Source of the DNA: Halalkalirubrum salinum
GTDB lineage: Archaea; Halobacteriota; Halobacteria; Halobacteriales; Haloferacaceae
DNA length: 64,000 nucleotides
Assembly (NCBI RefSeq): GCF_005543295.1
Contig: NZ_SRSG01000026.1
Coordinates: 1 to 64,000 of the forward strand
Reading direction: 5' to 3'
The notes under the pieces were generated by a model. That model saw only the letters and a program-made list of their open reading frames with translations, was not told the origin of the DNA and did no database searches. Position numbers and translations under genes: made by a program. Below, piece by piece: positions 1 to 10,700 of the stretch (its first letter is position 1; every line of letters starts with the position of its first letter).

Positions 1-140
1 CTGAGAGGCGTCGCTCTCAGGCGGCTCTGTTTTGTGACCATCACATGATATATTGGGTCGAGACACCCGCAAATTTAGCAACTCCTATCAGATAATGCGT
101 GATAAGAACGTACAGTCCACCGGTGAGGAGACTAATTCAG
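1..140. other. window edge, non-coding, possible IS end
   Basis: I find no convincing gene here. A short stretch near position 20 (GGCGGCTCTGTTTTGTG) resembles the sequence just downstream of the transposase near 3,127 (GCGGCAGCTCTGTTTT). This may be the end of another insertion sequence cut by the window edge. An inverted repeat GAG(A)G...CTCTC at 3-20 could form a small hairpin. The assignment is weak. Confidence 0.2.
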
Positions 141-401
141 TCAAGCCCATGCCGCCGGTCGAACTAATTTTGAGCGTGCAATAGGGTATCCGTAGACTGA
201 ATCGAAGCGAGTGTACACCGCTGCAAATGCGATAAAGACAGCAATTGCTCCGATACCGACACCAATCCATTCTCCGTATGGAACACCGTATTCTAACAGA
301 CCAATTGCAAGCCGTTCTCCAACAAATGCCATCATCATGATGACGCCTAAGCCGAGGAGAAAGCTCACAACGAAGTTCCGTTCGATGATGTTCTGTTCCA
401 T
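141..401 (-). CDS. small two-helix membrane protein
   Basis: An 86-residue protein of unknown function. Two hydrophobic segments are visible, at about residues 10-35 (FVVSFLLGLGVIMMMAFVG) and 44-62 (WIGVGIGAIAVFIAFAAVY), consistent with a helical hairpin in the cytoplasmic membrane. The ATG at 401 follows an AT-rich GAAATATCTT stretch that can act as a TATA box for a nearly leaderless transcript. It lies in the segment without the CGATCG signature, beside a winged-helix gene on the same strand and a transposase, so it is probably accessory DNA. I recognise no family. Confidence 0.55.
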   Translation of the reverse strand: MEQNIIERNFVVSFLLGLGVIMMMAFVGERLAIGLLEYGVPYGEWIGVGIGAIAVFIAFAAVYTRFDSVYGYPIARSKLVRPAAWA

Positions 402-516
402 ACAAGATATTTCTCGTAAGGGTAATAGGTTTTCCGTCCTTCTTGATGCTCAGTGCGCAGTCGTAGTGATCTACGGTCTCAAGAAACAATATCTCGAAAT
501 AAAGTCACTCGGAGAG

Positions 517-996
517 TTATTCCTTAGTAAAGAACTCATCATCATAATCTCGATCCGAGTCTTCACCGGAGAAGCCCGTCACATCTTCACCGAACGGATC
601 AACGTACGGATCGCTGTCACTACGTCTCGCTAACTCCTCTTTCGTCTTCTCACCCTCAATCCACTCCACCAGTTCGTGCTTTCCATCCTCAACTTGTGCC
701 TGCATATCAAGCATTGTTCGATACGCGTGGACGATGTCTAATCGGTCCATTTTTGCTACTACATACTGCCCACGCTCTGTAACCCGATACTGATTCTTCA
801 CCGATGTCTCCCGGTCATCGATTTCTGGGGTAATCAGCCCGAGGTCTTTCGCTTCCCCAATCCGCTTCGACAAAGTTGATGAACTAATCTGTAATCGCTC
901 GTTCAGATGCTTGAATCGTTTTGATCCACCTTTCAATACGACAAGAAGGCCGATCCCGCCACGCAGCTCAAAGAATTCCCTAAGCGTGTCTGCCAT
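517..996 (-). CDS. winged-helix transcriptional regulator
   Basis: A 159-residue protein. Residues 1-90 form a winged helix: helix 1 (LREFFELRGGIGLLVVLKGG), a recognition helix in ISSSTLSKRIGEAKDLGLI, and a wing ending in YRVTERGQYVV. This layout matches HxlR/MarR/PadR-like regulators that detect repeated half-sites as dimers. The C-terminal third is acidic and low-complexity, common in haloarchaeal regulators. An inverted repeat GTTCCAAA-N11-TTTGGAAC lies 65-91 bp upstream and could be its own operator (inference). The target is unknown. It sits in the probable mobile segment, so it may control an element rather than housekeeping genes. Confidence 0.7.
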   Translation of the reverse strand: MADTLREFFELRGGIGLLVVLKGGSKRFKHLNERLQISSSTLSKRIGEAKDLGLITPEIDDRETSVKNQYRVTERGQYVVAKMDRLDIVHAYRTMLDMQAQVEDGKHELVEWIEGEKTKEELARRSDSDPYVDPFGEDVTGFSGEDSDRDYDDEFFTKE

Positions 997-1326
997 GTGT
1001 CACACGCTATACCCTGTTGGCATCCGTAGTCAAACTTTCTTCTACTCTGAACTTAGCTTCGTTCCAAAACACAATTTGATTTGGAACAATTTGGAAATCG
1101 AATTATCCCGCACGCACATCGCGTTTAACCACCCATAGCGTAGGTTAAGGCAGGTTTCCGGAAACAACACCCCGATCCTTACACTTCGATTCAAAGTAAT
1201 ATACTGGTACGCTATGAACGGCTCCCCACTATTCGGCCACGGTCTGCTCGCGGTCGGGAGCCACGCGTCAACTCCTGCTTCGCTTCAGCGTCACCAACAG
1301 CTACGACTTCCGGAAAGGTGGTGTCG
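997..1326. other. intergenic region between regulator and transposase
   Basis: No credible gene lies in this stretch of about 330 bp. It holds the likely promoter of the leftward winged-helix gene, an inverted repeat at 1061-1087 and, further right, the presumed left end of the insertion sequence. I could not match a terminal inverted repeat between this region and the right flank of the transposase, so the IS boundary is not defined. Confidence 0.4.
1061..1087. promoter_or_regulatory. inverted repeat, candidate operator
   Basis: GTTCCAAA (1061-1068) and TTTGGAAC (1080-1087) are exact reverse complements separated by 11 bp. A further TTTGGAA half-site follows. The dyad lies upstream of the winged-helix gene that starts at 996. 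It is the right size for a dimeric winged-helix regulator, so autoregulation is plausible but inferred only from position. Confidence 0.35.
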
Positions 1327-3092
1327 ATGACAGCGTCTGAAACACCGTCTTCAGACGAAATCCTTCGGTCTATTGAGGCCCAGACAGAGGATCTGTGCCA
1401 CATTCACGACCACATCACACGCATCATCACGAATCTCGACATCGGTGCCGAGTGGTTCAGCGGGTACGACGACCCCGGTCGTGCGAAGTTCGATTTGGAA
1501 CCAATGGTTCGGTTATTCCTCTACAAGCACGCACGCGATCTGAATCAGTCGGAGCTCGCCCGCCGCTTGCAAGGCGCTGCGTACGTGCATCTCCGTCTCG
1601 GATTCGACCGCCCGATCTCACAGCAGATCATCAGTCACAATAAGCGAGAACGGTTCGACCCGGACGAACGCCGACTGCTGAAAGACGCTGCTGAAGTCAT
1701 TCGGTCAGTGTACAGCGATCACGACATCATCCGGACGAATGAGCCAGCACTTGACCTGAAACGGTTCAGCACGACCAGGTCAGTGACACGGAGATCATGG
1801 ACGCGGTGGAGCGTGCGACTGAACTTGGGTTCAGTGAATTCACCGCAGATCGTGCCAGTAACGCGAAGTACCCGTTGGAAGCGTATTTCGAGCGACAAGG
1901 GTACCTAAATATGTCTCGGGCCGGGACAACGACTCCATCGCGCCGGTTCGCCCGGCTTAGCGAACGAGAAAGCGTTCCGCACGGCTCTTCGCATAACCGT
2001 ACGATGAAGAAGGTCGCCAAGCCTGAATCACAACTCACGTTCGATGAATTCGTGACTGGGACGCAGGTTCCCGCGTGGAAACGAATCCGTGACGAAGTCC
2101 TCGAACCGTTCCACGCGGGCGTTGAGAACATCTTAGAGGAGCTCACCGATGAAGCGTACGATGATGCTGGGTTCACGGAACCGGTTCACGCGGCGATAGA
2201 CATCACTGCATGGAATTTCTACGCCTCGCCGTTCATGTCCGAGAAACAAGCTCGTGACTCGGACAGAGACCCCATCAGAGTGACCATTGACGGGAAAGAG
2301 AAACTGTTGGACCCCGAGCACCCGGACTTGGTTTCCGGGCTCAAAAACAGCGATGAGCGTGGATACAAGCTTGCGACGATCACGATTATCGCAGAGAACA
2401 CGCCGATTGTCCTCGGGGTGGAACCGGTACGCGATAAGCGGAAGTGGGAACACGAGATGGAATGGGACGTTGAGCGAACATCTCGTGCTGACATCGTGGA
2501 AAGTTTGTTAGAACAGGCGGCCCGTCACGTGAACATTCATAAGGTGTTCCTTGACCGTGGGTTCAGCAGCAAAGAGACGCGGGATGTGATCGACCGGCGT
2601 GGATTGCTATACGTGCTGGGGAAGCCAGCCCGTGCGGAAGTAGATGCGGAGAACATCGAGGAGATCAAAGACAACGACGTGTACGACAGTCGTATCGGGC
2701 ACGGCACGCACGAGTACGACGGTCGTGAACACGACATCACGTACATCTACACGCCGTCGAAGAAGGACGGGGATAAGTACGCGGTGTTCACGGTGAACGA
2801 GCACATTGATCATCACCGCGCAGAAGCGCTGCTTGGACAGTACGGCCAGCGGATGGAGATTGAAAACGAGTACAAGACCATCAAGAAGCACTTCCTGCCA
2901 ACGACGGCATCGAAGGACTTCCGCATCCGGTTCCTGTACTTTGTGGTCGGGACACTGCTGTATAACGTGTGGCGGATGGCGAACTTCATGCTGCGGGACG
3001 CAATGGATGTCGATCTGGGTGAATCTCCCCCGATTCTTGCGGGAGAGCTGATTGCGTTGGTCGCGTTCTGCCTGTTCACCCCACCTGACTGA
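1327..3092 (+). pseudogene. IS4-family (YREK) transposase, frameshifted
   Basis: Two reading frames together make one DDE transposase. The first runs from about 1327 to about 1770. The second is usable from about 1767 and ends at 3092, so the join needs a -1 shift near 1767-1775 (FSTT in one frame, QHDQVSDTEI in the other). In the second part D of HAAIDITAW, D of KVFLDRGF and E of the signature Y-x2-R-x3-E-x6-K (YGQRMEIENEYKTIK) give a complete catalytic triad and the IS4-family YREK motif. The usual transposase is one chain, so a one-base deletion is most likely. Programmed frameshifting cannot be excluded, although no classic slippery heptamer is visible. Codon use lacks the CGATCG-rich style of the rest of the window, consistent with acquisition. 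Terminal repeats were not located. Confidence 0.8.
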
Positions 3093-3278
3093 CCGCCGAT
3101 TTTCTCCGTGTGAGCCTGTTTTCACGAGCGGCAGCTCTGTTTTTTCAGCGGTATTTCCACCCAAATCTCACCGATCAACACTCGAATGGTAATCTAACCG
3201 AGTTTTCTGTCGCGGGTTTCGTTCGTACGACTTGTTTGGTCACCTGAACCATCGCTCACCCCCTCATTTCGTTTGTAG
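3093..3278. other. right flank of transposase and element border
   Basis: Non-coding. It holds T-rich sequence after the transposase stop (CTCTGTTTTTTCAG near 3,135), which could be the IS end or a terminator, and then the change to resident-type DNA. CGATCG is absent up to 3,330, then occurs five times between 3,331 and about 3,505. The element border therefore lies somewhere between about 3,150 and 3,330. Confidence 0.4.
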
Positions 3279-3280
3279 AA
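3258..3280. other. ORB-like sequence (isolated)
   Basis: The sequence ACCCCCTCATTTCG followed by TTTGTAGAA resembles the haloarchaeal origin recognition box, which in reverse complement has a run of C, then TCGTTTC and TGTGGAA. The match is imperfect and there is only one copy. No orc1/cdc6 gene is nearby, so this is at best a remnant. Confidence 0.2.
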
Positions 3281-3437
3281 ATGCCAAACAGTCAGGTTGG
3301 GCTCCATCGATGCCGGGAAGATCGATGAAGCGATCGCTGAGGAGTGGCTGTCGACGTGGATCGATGAAACTGGGTGCTGTGTCCCATATCGGACGATCGC
3401 TGAATATGACGGCCTTGCTCGGATTTCGAAACCGTGA
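3279..3437 (+). pseudogene. 3' remnant of a truncated gene
   Basis: An open frame of 52 codons without a start ends at TGA 3435-3437. It reads as ordinary acidic haloarchaeal protein (DAGKIDEAIAEEWLSTW, then a CCVPYRTIAEYDGLARI stretch). It contains the first CGATCG sites of the resident type. I interpret it as the tail of a resident gene whose front was lost when the left-hand element arrived. The family is not recognised, and it could also be a chance open frame. Confidence 0.3.
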
Positions 3438-3491
3438 GCCGTCACAACCGATCGCCCGACTCGCTCGCGATCGAACGCAGACGTGATCGCC

Positions 3492-4178
3492 TCAGCGATC
3501 GACGCCGAGTTCGTCCAACAGCGTCACCGCAGCCTCGTGCGAGGATGGCGGACCGCGGGCGGTGATGAGATCGCCGTCGACGGTCACCGAGGTGTCGTCG
3601 TCTAGTTCGGCATCCCAGTTCCCGCCAGCAGCCTTGACCTCGTCTTCGACCCAGTACGGGAGCTTTCGGCCGTCGGGCATCAGGTCCTGCTCGTCGACGA
3701 TGCCTTCCTCCCACGCGTTCGGGAAGCCGGTCACGTTTCGCCCCTCGACGAGCATCTCCCCGTTGGAGTCACGAGTAAACGCCAGGATGCCGACCGCGTG
3801 ACAGACGACGAGTGCCGTTCCGTCCTCGCCCTCGACGGCAGTCCGAAGGGCCGCCCGCGCGTGTTTGTCCTGGGTGATGTCCCACTCGGTTCCGTGGCCG
3901 CCGGGGAAGACGATCGCGTCGTACGCTGCTGGCTCAGCGTCCGCAAGCGCGATCGGGTTGTTCAGCCGCTCGTCGGTTTCGTGGACCTCCATCACGTGTT
4001 CGGCCTGTGCCTCGCCGACTTCCTCGGGATCGACCGATCGCTCGTCGACGACTGGCGGGTTCCCGGTCGGTGTGGCAACCGTAATCTCGACGCCTGCCTC
4101 TGTGAGCGTGGTCAACGGCTCGATACATTCTTCGCCCCAGTAGCCATGCTCGCTGACAATGAATAGTGCAGATACCAT
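3492..4178 (-). CDS. DJ-1/PfpI family protein (Hsp31-like)
   Basis: A 228-residue class I glutamine-amidotransferase-like protein. The N-terminal Rossmann strand (ALFIVSEHGYWGEECIEPL) carries the conserved Glu region, FPGGHG follows, and the nucleophile elbow is ALVVCHAVGIL with the expected Cys. Length and the VFPGGHGTEWD segment fit the Hsp31/HchA-like group, whose members act as glyoxalase III, deglycase or chaperone; the exact activity here is not predictable. ATG 4178 (MVSALF) is preferred to the ATG 30 bp upstream because the fold starts directly there. It is transcribed divergently from the PPC protein, across a gap of about 100 bp that must hold both promoters. Confidence 0.8.
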   Translation of the reverse strand: MVSALFIVSEHGYWGEECIEPLTTLTEAGVEITVATPTGNPPVVDERSVDPEEVGEAQAEHVMEVHETDERLNNPIALADAEPAAYDAIVFPGGHGTEWDITQDKHARAALRTAVEGEDGTALVVCHAVGILAFTRDSNGEMLVEGRNVTGFPNAWEEGIVDEQDLMPDGRKLPYWVEDEVKAAGGNWDAELDDDTSVTVDGDLITARGPPSSHEAAVTLLDELGVDR

Positions 4179-4276
4179 TGTACTCGGGTATTGGTGACCC
4201 AGCCGCAAAGGCCGATCGGCTGCGGAACATCGCTTCGATACGTAGCTTTTTCTTCGCGTCGTGCTACAGCGTGGAT

Positions 4277-4696
4277 ATGCACTACCGCGACGTCACCACG
4301 ACCGGAGAGTACCTCGCGCGGCTCGAAACCGGAGCCGACTGGCGCGAGGAGATTGAGTCACTCGCGCGCGCGGAAGACGTTGAGGCCGGCTGGTTCAACG
4401 CGATGGGCGCGGTCCAGGACGCGGAGGTGTGGTTCTACGATCAAGCCGACACCGAGTATCAGTCTGTGACGTTCGAAGAGCCACTCGAGGTCGCCGCCTG
4501 CGTGGGCAACATCGCGCTGTTGGACGGCGAGGTGTTCGCACACACCCACGCTGTCTTATCGCGCCCCAGCGGACAGGCGCTTGCGGGACATCTCAACGCC
4601 GGAACCGTGTTTGCTGGCGAGGTGTACCTGCGGGCCTTCGAGGAGCCCCTCGTTCGATCCCACGACGAGGTCACCGATCTGGACCTGTGGCTCTAA
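4277..4696 (+). CDS. PPC/DUF296 domain protein
   Basis: A 139-residue single-domain protein of the PPC (DUF296) family, trimeric proteins with AT-hook relatives in plants and free-standing versions in prokaryotes. The hallmark is the His-rich turn VFAHTHAVLSRPSG followed by ALAGHLNAGTVFAGEVYL. Early features are a long helix with LARAEDVEAGWFNAMGAVQD. ATG 4277 (MHYRDV) begins the domain; the upstream extension in the same frame overlaps the promoter of the divergent PfpI gene. polC starts 18 bp downstream, so the two are probably cotranscribed. The molecular role of archaeal DUF296 proteins is unclear. Confidence 0.8.
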   Translation: MHYRDVTTTGEYLARLETGADWREEIESLARAEDVEAGWFNAMGAVQDAEVWFYDQADTEYQSVTFEEPLEVAACVGNIALLDGEVFAHTHAVLSRPSGQALAGHLNAGTVFAGEVYLRAFEEPLVRSHDEVTDLDLWL

Positions 4697-4714
4697 GATG
4701 AGTCGGGCTGACAT

Positions 4715-7700
4715 ATGAGACCCGACGACGAGCGCTACTTCGGACGGATCGAAGACCGCCTCGACGAGGCGATCGAGCTCGCGAGCGAGGCGAAATCCCA
4801 GGGCAAAGATCCCGAGCCGGAGATCGAGATCCCTGTCGCCCGCGACATGGCCGATCGCGTCGAGAACATCCTCGGGATCGACGGCGTTGCCGAACGGGTC
4901 CGCGAACTGGAAGCCCAGATGTCTCGCGAGGAGGCTGCTCTCGAACTCGTGACCGACTTCGTCGAGGGGACCGTCGGCGACTACGACAGCCGCGAGGGCA
5001 AGATCGAGGGCGCGGTCCGGACCGCGGTCGCGCTGCTCACCGAGGGTGTCGTCGCCGCGCCGATTGAGGGGATCGATCGGGTCGAACTCCTCGAAAACAG
5101 CGACGGGACCGAGTTTGTCAACGTCTACTACGCGGGGCCGATCCGCTCTGCAGGCGGGACCGCCCAGGCCCTGTCGGTGCTCGTCGCTGACTACGCGCGA
5201 TCGCTTTTGGGCATCTCCGAGTACGATGCTCGCGACGACGAGGTCGAACGCTACGTCGAGGAGATCGGTCTGTACGACAAAGAGACCGGTCTCCAGTACA
5301 GCCCGAAAGACAAAGAGACCCGGTTTATTGCCCGGAACATGCCGATCATGCTCGACGGGGAAGCCACCGGCGACGAGGAGGTCTCGGGGTATCGTGACCT
5401 CGAACGCGTCGACACCAACTCCGCCCGCGGCGGGATGTGTCTCGTCATGGCTGAGGGGATCGCGCTGAAGGCACCGAAAATCCAGCGCTACACCCGCCAG
5501 TTAGACGAAGTCGACTGGCCGTGGCTGCAGGACCTCATCGACGGGACGATCGGGACCGACAGCACAGACGCCCCGGCCGACGACGAGACTGCTCACACCG
5601 ACGGCGATACCGAGGACAACGAGAGCGAGGAAACGGATGATTCTGCAAGCGACGGCACGGATGCTGACGCTTCTGCGGAGAGCCACGGGCCGGTTCGGGC
5701 GGAGCCGGCGACGAAGTACCTCCGGGATCTGATCGCCGGCCGGCCTGTCTTTGGACACCCCTCCGAAGCCGGCGGCTTCCGGCTCCGATACGGCCGTGCA
5801 CGAAACCACGGATTCGCGACTGCAGGCGTCCACCCGGCGACGATGCATCTGATCGACGACTTCCTTGCGACTGGCACACAGATCAAGACTGAGCGCCCGG
5901 GCAAAGCCGCCGGCGTCGTCCCCGTGGACTCGATCGAGGGTCCAACTGTCCGCTTGGCCAACGGCGACGTGCGGACGATCGACGATCCGGCGGAGGCCCT
6001 CGAGATCAGAAACGGCGTCGAAGAGATCATCGACGTGGGCGAGTATCTCGTCAACATCGGCGAGTTCATCGAGAACAACCACTCGCTCGTCCCTGCCTCG
6101 TACGTCTACGAGTGGTGGATTCAGGACTTCGAGGCCGCTGGTGCGGACGTCCAGGCGCTGTCGGATGACCCGCGCGTCGACTTGCACGACCCAACCCCAG
6201 AGGAGGCGATCGCGTGGGCAACTGACTACGACTGTCCGCTGCATCCGGCGTATACGTATCTGTGGCATGACATTTCTGTCGAGGCGGCGCTGTCGCTGGC
6301 AGAGGCGATCGAGGCCGGCGAAATCGTCGACGGCGTGCTCGCGATCGAGCGCACGGAGACGACCCAGCGGGCGCTCGAACACCTCCTGTGTGAACACAGC
6401 GCGACCGCTGACGCGCTACGGGTTCCCGAGTGGCGGCTGCTCGTCCGATCGCTCGGTATTTCCGCCGGGCTGCGCCGCGAGTGGAGTCGTGAGGACCTCT
6501 CTGAGCGGGCGTTAACGTGGGATGACGGCGAGAACGCGATCGAACTCGTCAACGAGGTCGCGCCCTTCGAGGTCCGCGAGCGAGCCCCAACCCGGATCGG
6601 CAACCGGATGGGTCGGCCCGAGAAATCAGAGAAGCGCGATCTCTCGCCGGCGGTCCACACGCTGTTTCCGATCCGAGACTTTGGCGGGAACCAGCGAAAC
6701 GTCGCCGAGGCGTCCCGGCAGATGGACGATCGCGGCCGGCGAGGTGTTTTCGACGTCCAGATCGGGGTCCGTGAGTGTCCGGACTGTGGCACACATACGT
6801 ACAAATCTGCCTGTCCGGACTGCGACACTCACACCGAGCCGTACTACGAGTGCGAGAACTGCGGGATCGAGTGCGAACCCGACGAGTCCGGCCGCGTGGT
6901 CTGTCCGCGCTGTGAATCGGAAGTCTCCTCGGCCGTCTGGCAGGAGGTTGATCTCCGCGAGGAGTATCGCAACGCGCTCTCGGAACTCGGTGAGCGTGAG
7001 GCATCCTTCGACATTCTGAAAGGCGTCAAGGGGCTCACCTCAGAGCACAAGGTTCCCGAGCCGATCGCAAAGGGCGTGTTCCGGGCGAAACACGGCGTCT
7101 CGACGTTCAAAGACGGCACTGTCCGCTACGACATGACCGATCTGCCGGTTACGTCGGTTCGCCCCGAGGAGCTCGACGTGACTGCCGATCACTTCCGACA
7201 GTTGGGCTATGAGACTGACATCGACGGCGAGCCGCTCGTTCACGACGATCAGCTTGTCGAGCTGAAGGTCCAGGATATCGTGCTCTCGGACGGGGCAGCC
7301 GAACACATGATGCGGACCGCGGACTTCGTCGACGAGCTGTTGACCGATTTCTACGAGCTGCCGGCGTTCTACGAGATCAACGAGCGCGACGATCTGATCG
7401 GCGAGTTGGTGTTCGGGATGGCTCCCCACACGAGCGCTGCGGTTGTCGGCCGAGTCGTCGGGTTCACCACCGCGGCGGTCGGCTACGCACATCCGTACTT
7501 TCACGCGGCCAAACGACGCAACTGCTTTCATCCGGAGACGACGTTCTGGTATCGCGACGAAGCCGGCGCGTGGCATCACGATCGCATCGACCAGTTCGTC
7601 GACGCGCGCCTCGATGATCCCGCCGAGGACGACTTCGGCACACTCGTCTCCGAACTCGACGGCGACGTGTTTGTCCCGTCACTGACCGAGAACGGCGAGG

Positions 7701-10700
7701 AGGTATTGCAGCCGGTCGAAGCGGTCTCGAAACACGTTGCTCCCGACCACATGGTCCGCGTGGAAACCGAGCGCGGCCGGGAAATAACCGTCACGCCGGA
7801 TCACGAGATGCACGTCTTCGACGGCTCGGAGATTCGCTCGCGCGCGGCGACCGAACTAACCGCGGATGAGCACCTCATCACGCCGGCACACCTCGACGTG
7901 ATCGAGGGTGACCCAGTGCCGACGATCGACCTCCTTGCAGCAGTCGTTGACACCGATGGGATTAGTGTCGATCAGCTGGTGCGTTCGGAGCTGGAGGGCA
8001 CCACCGACTCGATCGACTCACTGCTCGCGTCCGTGCCGAGAGATGCAACACTCAGCCTGGCGGGCGAGTCGATCGAGATCGATCGAACGATCGAGGTGAC
8101 TCCACGAGTCGCAGCGCTACTCGGCTGCTATGCGGCTGGAGGTTCAACCTCCGAACAAGAGACACCTGCGGAAACGGTCCACCAGACGACGATCCGCGTT
8201 GCCGACGAGCAGACACGCGATCGCTGCGTCGACACGCTGCGTTCAGCGTTTGGTGTCGACCCAGTGTGTACGGACGACGGGACGGTCATTGTCCACAGTC
8301 GGCTGCTTCGGGCGATCTTCGAGAGCGTGTTCGACGCTGACGCTGACGCCACGAAACGGGTCCCACAGTGTATCTTCAACGCGAGCGACGACATCGTCGC
8401 GGGCTATCTTCGTGGATTCTTCGGTGGTGCTGCGACCATGGACCGCAACGGAGCGGTTCGATCGGTGCCAATCGCCAGCCAGGCCCACAAAGACGACCTG
8501 CTCGCGTTGCTCTCGCGGCTCGGAATCGACGGAGCGGCCGAGATCGAAGATTCAGAGGCGGCGGCCCAACGCTACGTGCTCTCCGTTCAGTCCAGGGACG
8601 CGATCGACCGCAGAGAACGCACTGCGACCGATCCAGGCCACCGTCCTCAGCCCGAGCATGCTGCCGACGGCGGCAGCGAAGACGCGATCGTCGATCCCAT
8701 CAGCTCTGTCACAGTGGTCGAATCGGACATCGACCACACGTACTGTCTCACCGTGGCCGAGACGCACTCGCTCGTCGCCAACGATCTCTCACAGAAGCAG
8801 TGCGACGGCGACGAAGACTGTGTGATGCTCCTCATGGACGGGCTATTGAACTTCAGTAAGTCGTATCTGCCGGATCAACGCGGTGGGAGCGTCGCCGAAG
8901 ATTCACGGCTCGTTGCAGTCGGGCCGGACGGTTCGATACACTTCACCACATTCGAGGAGTTCTGGAACGAACTCGAGAGTCCGATTGAGTACGACGGGAA
9001 GTTCCGGAAAAAGACGTGCTTCGCAGAAGGCTGGAAAACGTACGCGTTTGACGATACCCACGAGGCGTCTCTGAAACCCATCGAGAAGGCGATCCGCTAC
9101 GAGGCAGACGAAAACGAGCATCTCCTCCGAATCGAGACGCAGTTCGGCCGATCGCTGGATATTACCGAACACCATAGTCTGTTCCGGTACAACGACGGTA
9201 TCGAGGAGGTGGCTGGTGCCGATCTTGCGGCTGGCGACCTGATCGTCGCGCCTCGGACACTCGGTGTCCAGGCTGAACCGACGACAATCGATGTGGTTGA
9301 CGCTGTCGACGATCCGTACGTCTTCATTGACGACGCGGTGCAGTCGTATCTCACGGACGTTTGGGAGGACTCGGCGCGGGGTAGTGAGACGAGAGCCGCA
9401 TTTGACGGCGGTCTCTCGTATCGTCTCTCGAAGAACAAGACTGCTTTTGAAACGCTTACGGACATCGCTTCGACGGCCGGCGTCGCCCCGGACTGGAACG
9501 CGACTATCGGACTCCAGCGGTCGTCGACGGGTATCGATCGATACGTCGACGTCGACGAGTCATTTGCGTGGCTGCTCGGCATGTTCGTTGCCGAGGGATC
9601 GCTCTCCGGTACTCGTCCAACGATCCACAATGCGGACGAGGAACTGATCGATCGCGTTGTCTCTGCGAGCAAGGAATCCCTTGGTGTCGAACCGGCAATC
9701 CGGTGGACAAACAAAGCATACGAGGTCGCGTTTCCTGCCGTGTTTCGTGCGGTGTTGTACGACCTCGGATTCGAAGATCGAGACAGCTACCGTTCGAGTG
9801 AAAACATTATTCCAGACTGCATCTTACGGAGCCGAGACGAGGTCGCGCTGTCGTTCCTCCGTGGATTTATCGCCGGTGACGGAAGCGAACAGCGTGACGA
9901 TAACCACACCACGATCGCGTTCTACACCACGAGCGAGGATGTGAAAGATGGTATCGTGTTCTTGCTCCATCGGTTCGGACTTGTCGCGAATATCTCGAAA
10001 CGGGAACGCGACGCACGCCGACAGCCGATCTACAACGTTACGGTCTCCGGCGGTGCGACGGATAACCCCCTTCGACGGCTGTTGGAGGGCGAGCGACCGT
10101 ACCATGAAAAAAGCCTCGTCGTATCGGTTCCTGAGGCCTTGATAGACATCCGAGAGCTGGATATCTCCGGCGTGAAACAGATTATCCCGAAGTACCTGAA
10201 ACGCCGCGACAATGTCTCTCTCGAGAAACTCCGGGAGATGATCGACGAACTCGACGCCAGGGGCCTCCCGGAAGTAGCCGAGCGTAAACTGGACGATGTT
10301 CGACCGCTCGTCGACGGTGACCTCTCGTACCTCCGCGTCAAGAACATCGAGCGTGTCGCGTACGACGGGTTCCTCTACGACTTGCAGGTCGGCGGCGATC
10401 CAGTCTTCACGGCTAACTGGCTGTACGCACACAACTCTATGGACGCACCCCTCGTGATGTCCTCGCGGATCGATCCCTCGGAGATCGACGACGAGGCGCA
10501 CAACATGGACATCGTTAGGGAGTATCCCCGAGAGTTCTACGAGGCGACGCTGCGGATGGCCGACCCTGACGAGGCGGAGGAGCTGGTCACGATCGCCGAG
10601 GATATCCTCGGCACCGACGAAGAGTACCACGGCTTCGATCATACCCACGACACAACCACCATCCACATGGGACCGAGCCTCTCGGCGTACAAGACGCTCG

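Noticed and set aside
4166-4276. Upstream start of the PPC/DUF296 gene at 4166
   Set aside because: The extra 37 residues are unlike the family and overlap the promoter and start of the divergent PfpI gene; ATG 4277 begins the domain.
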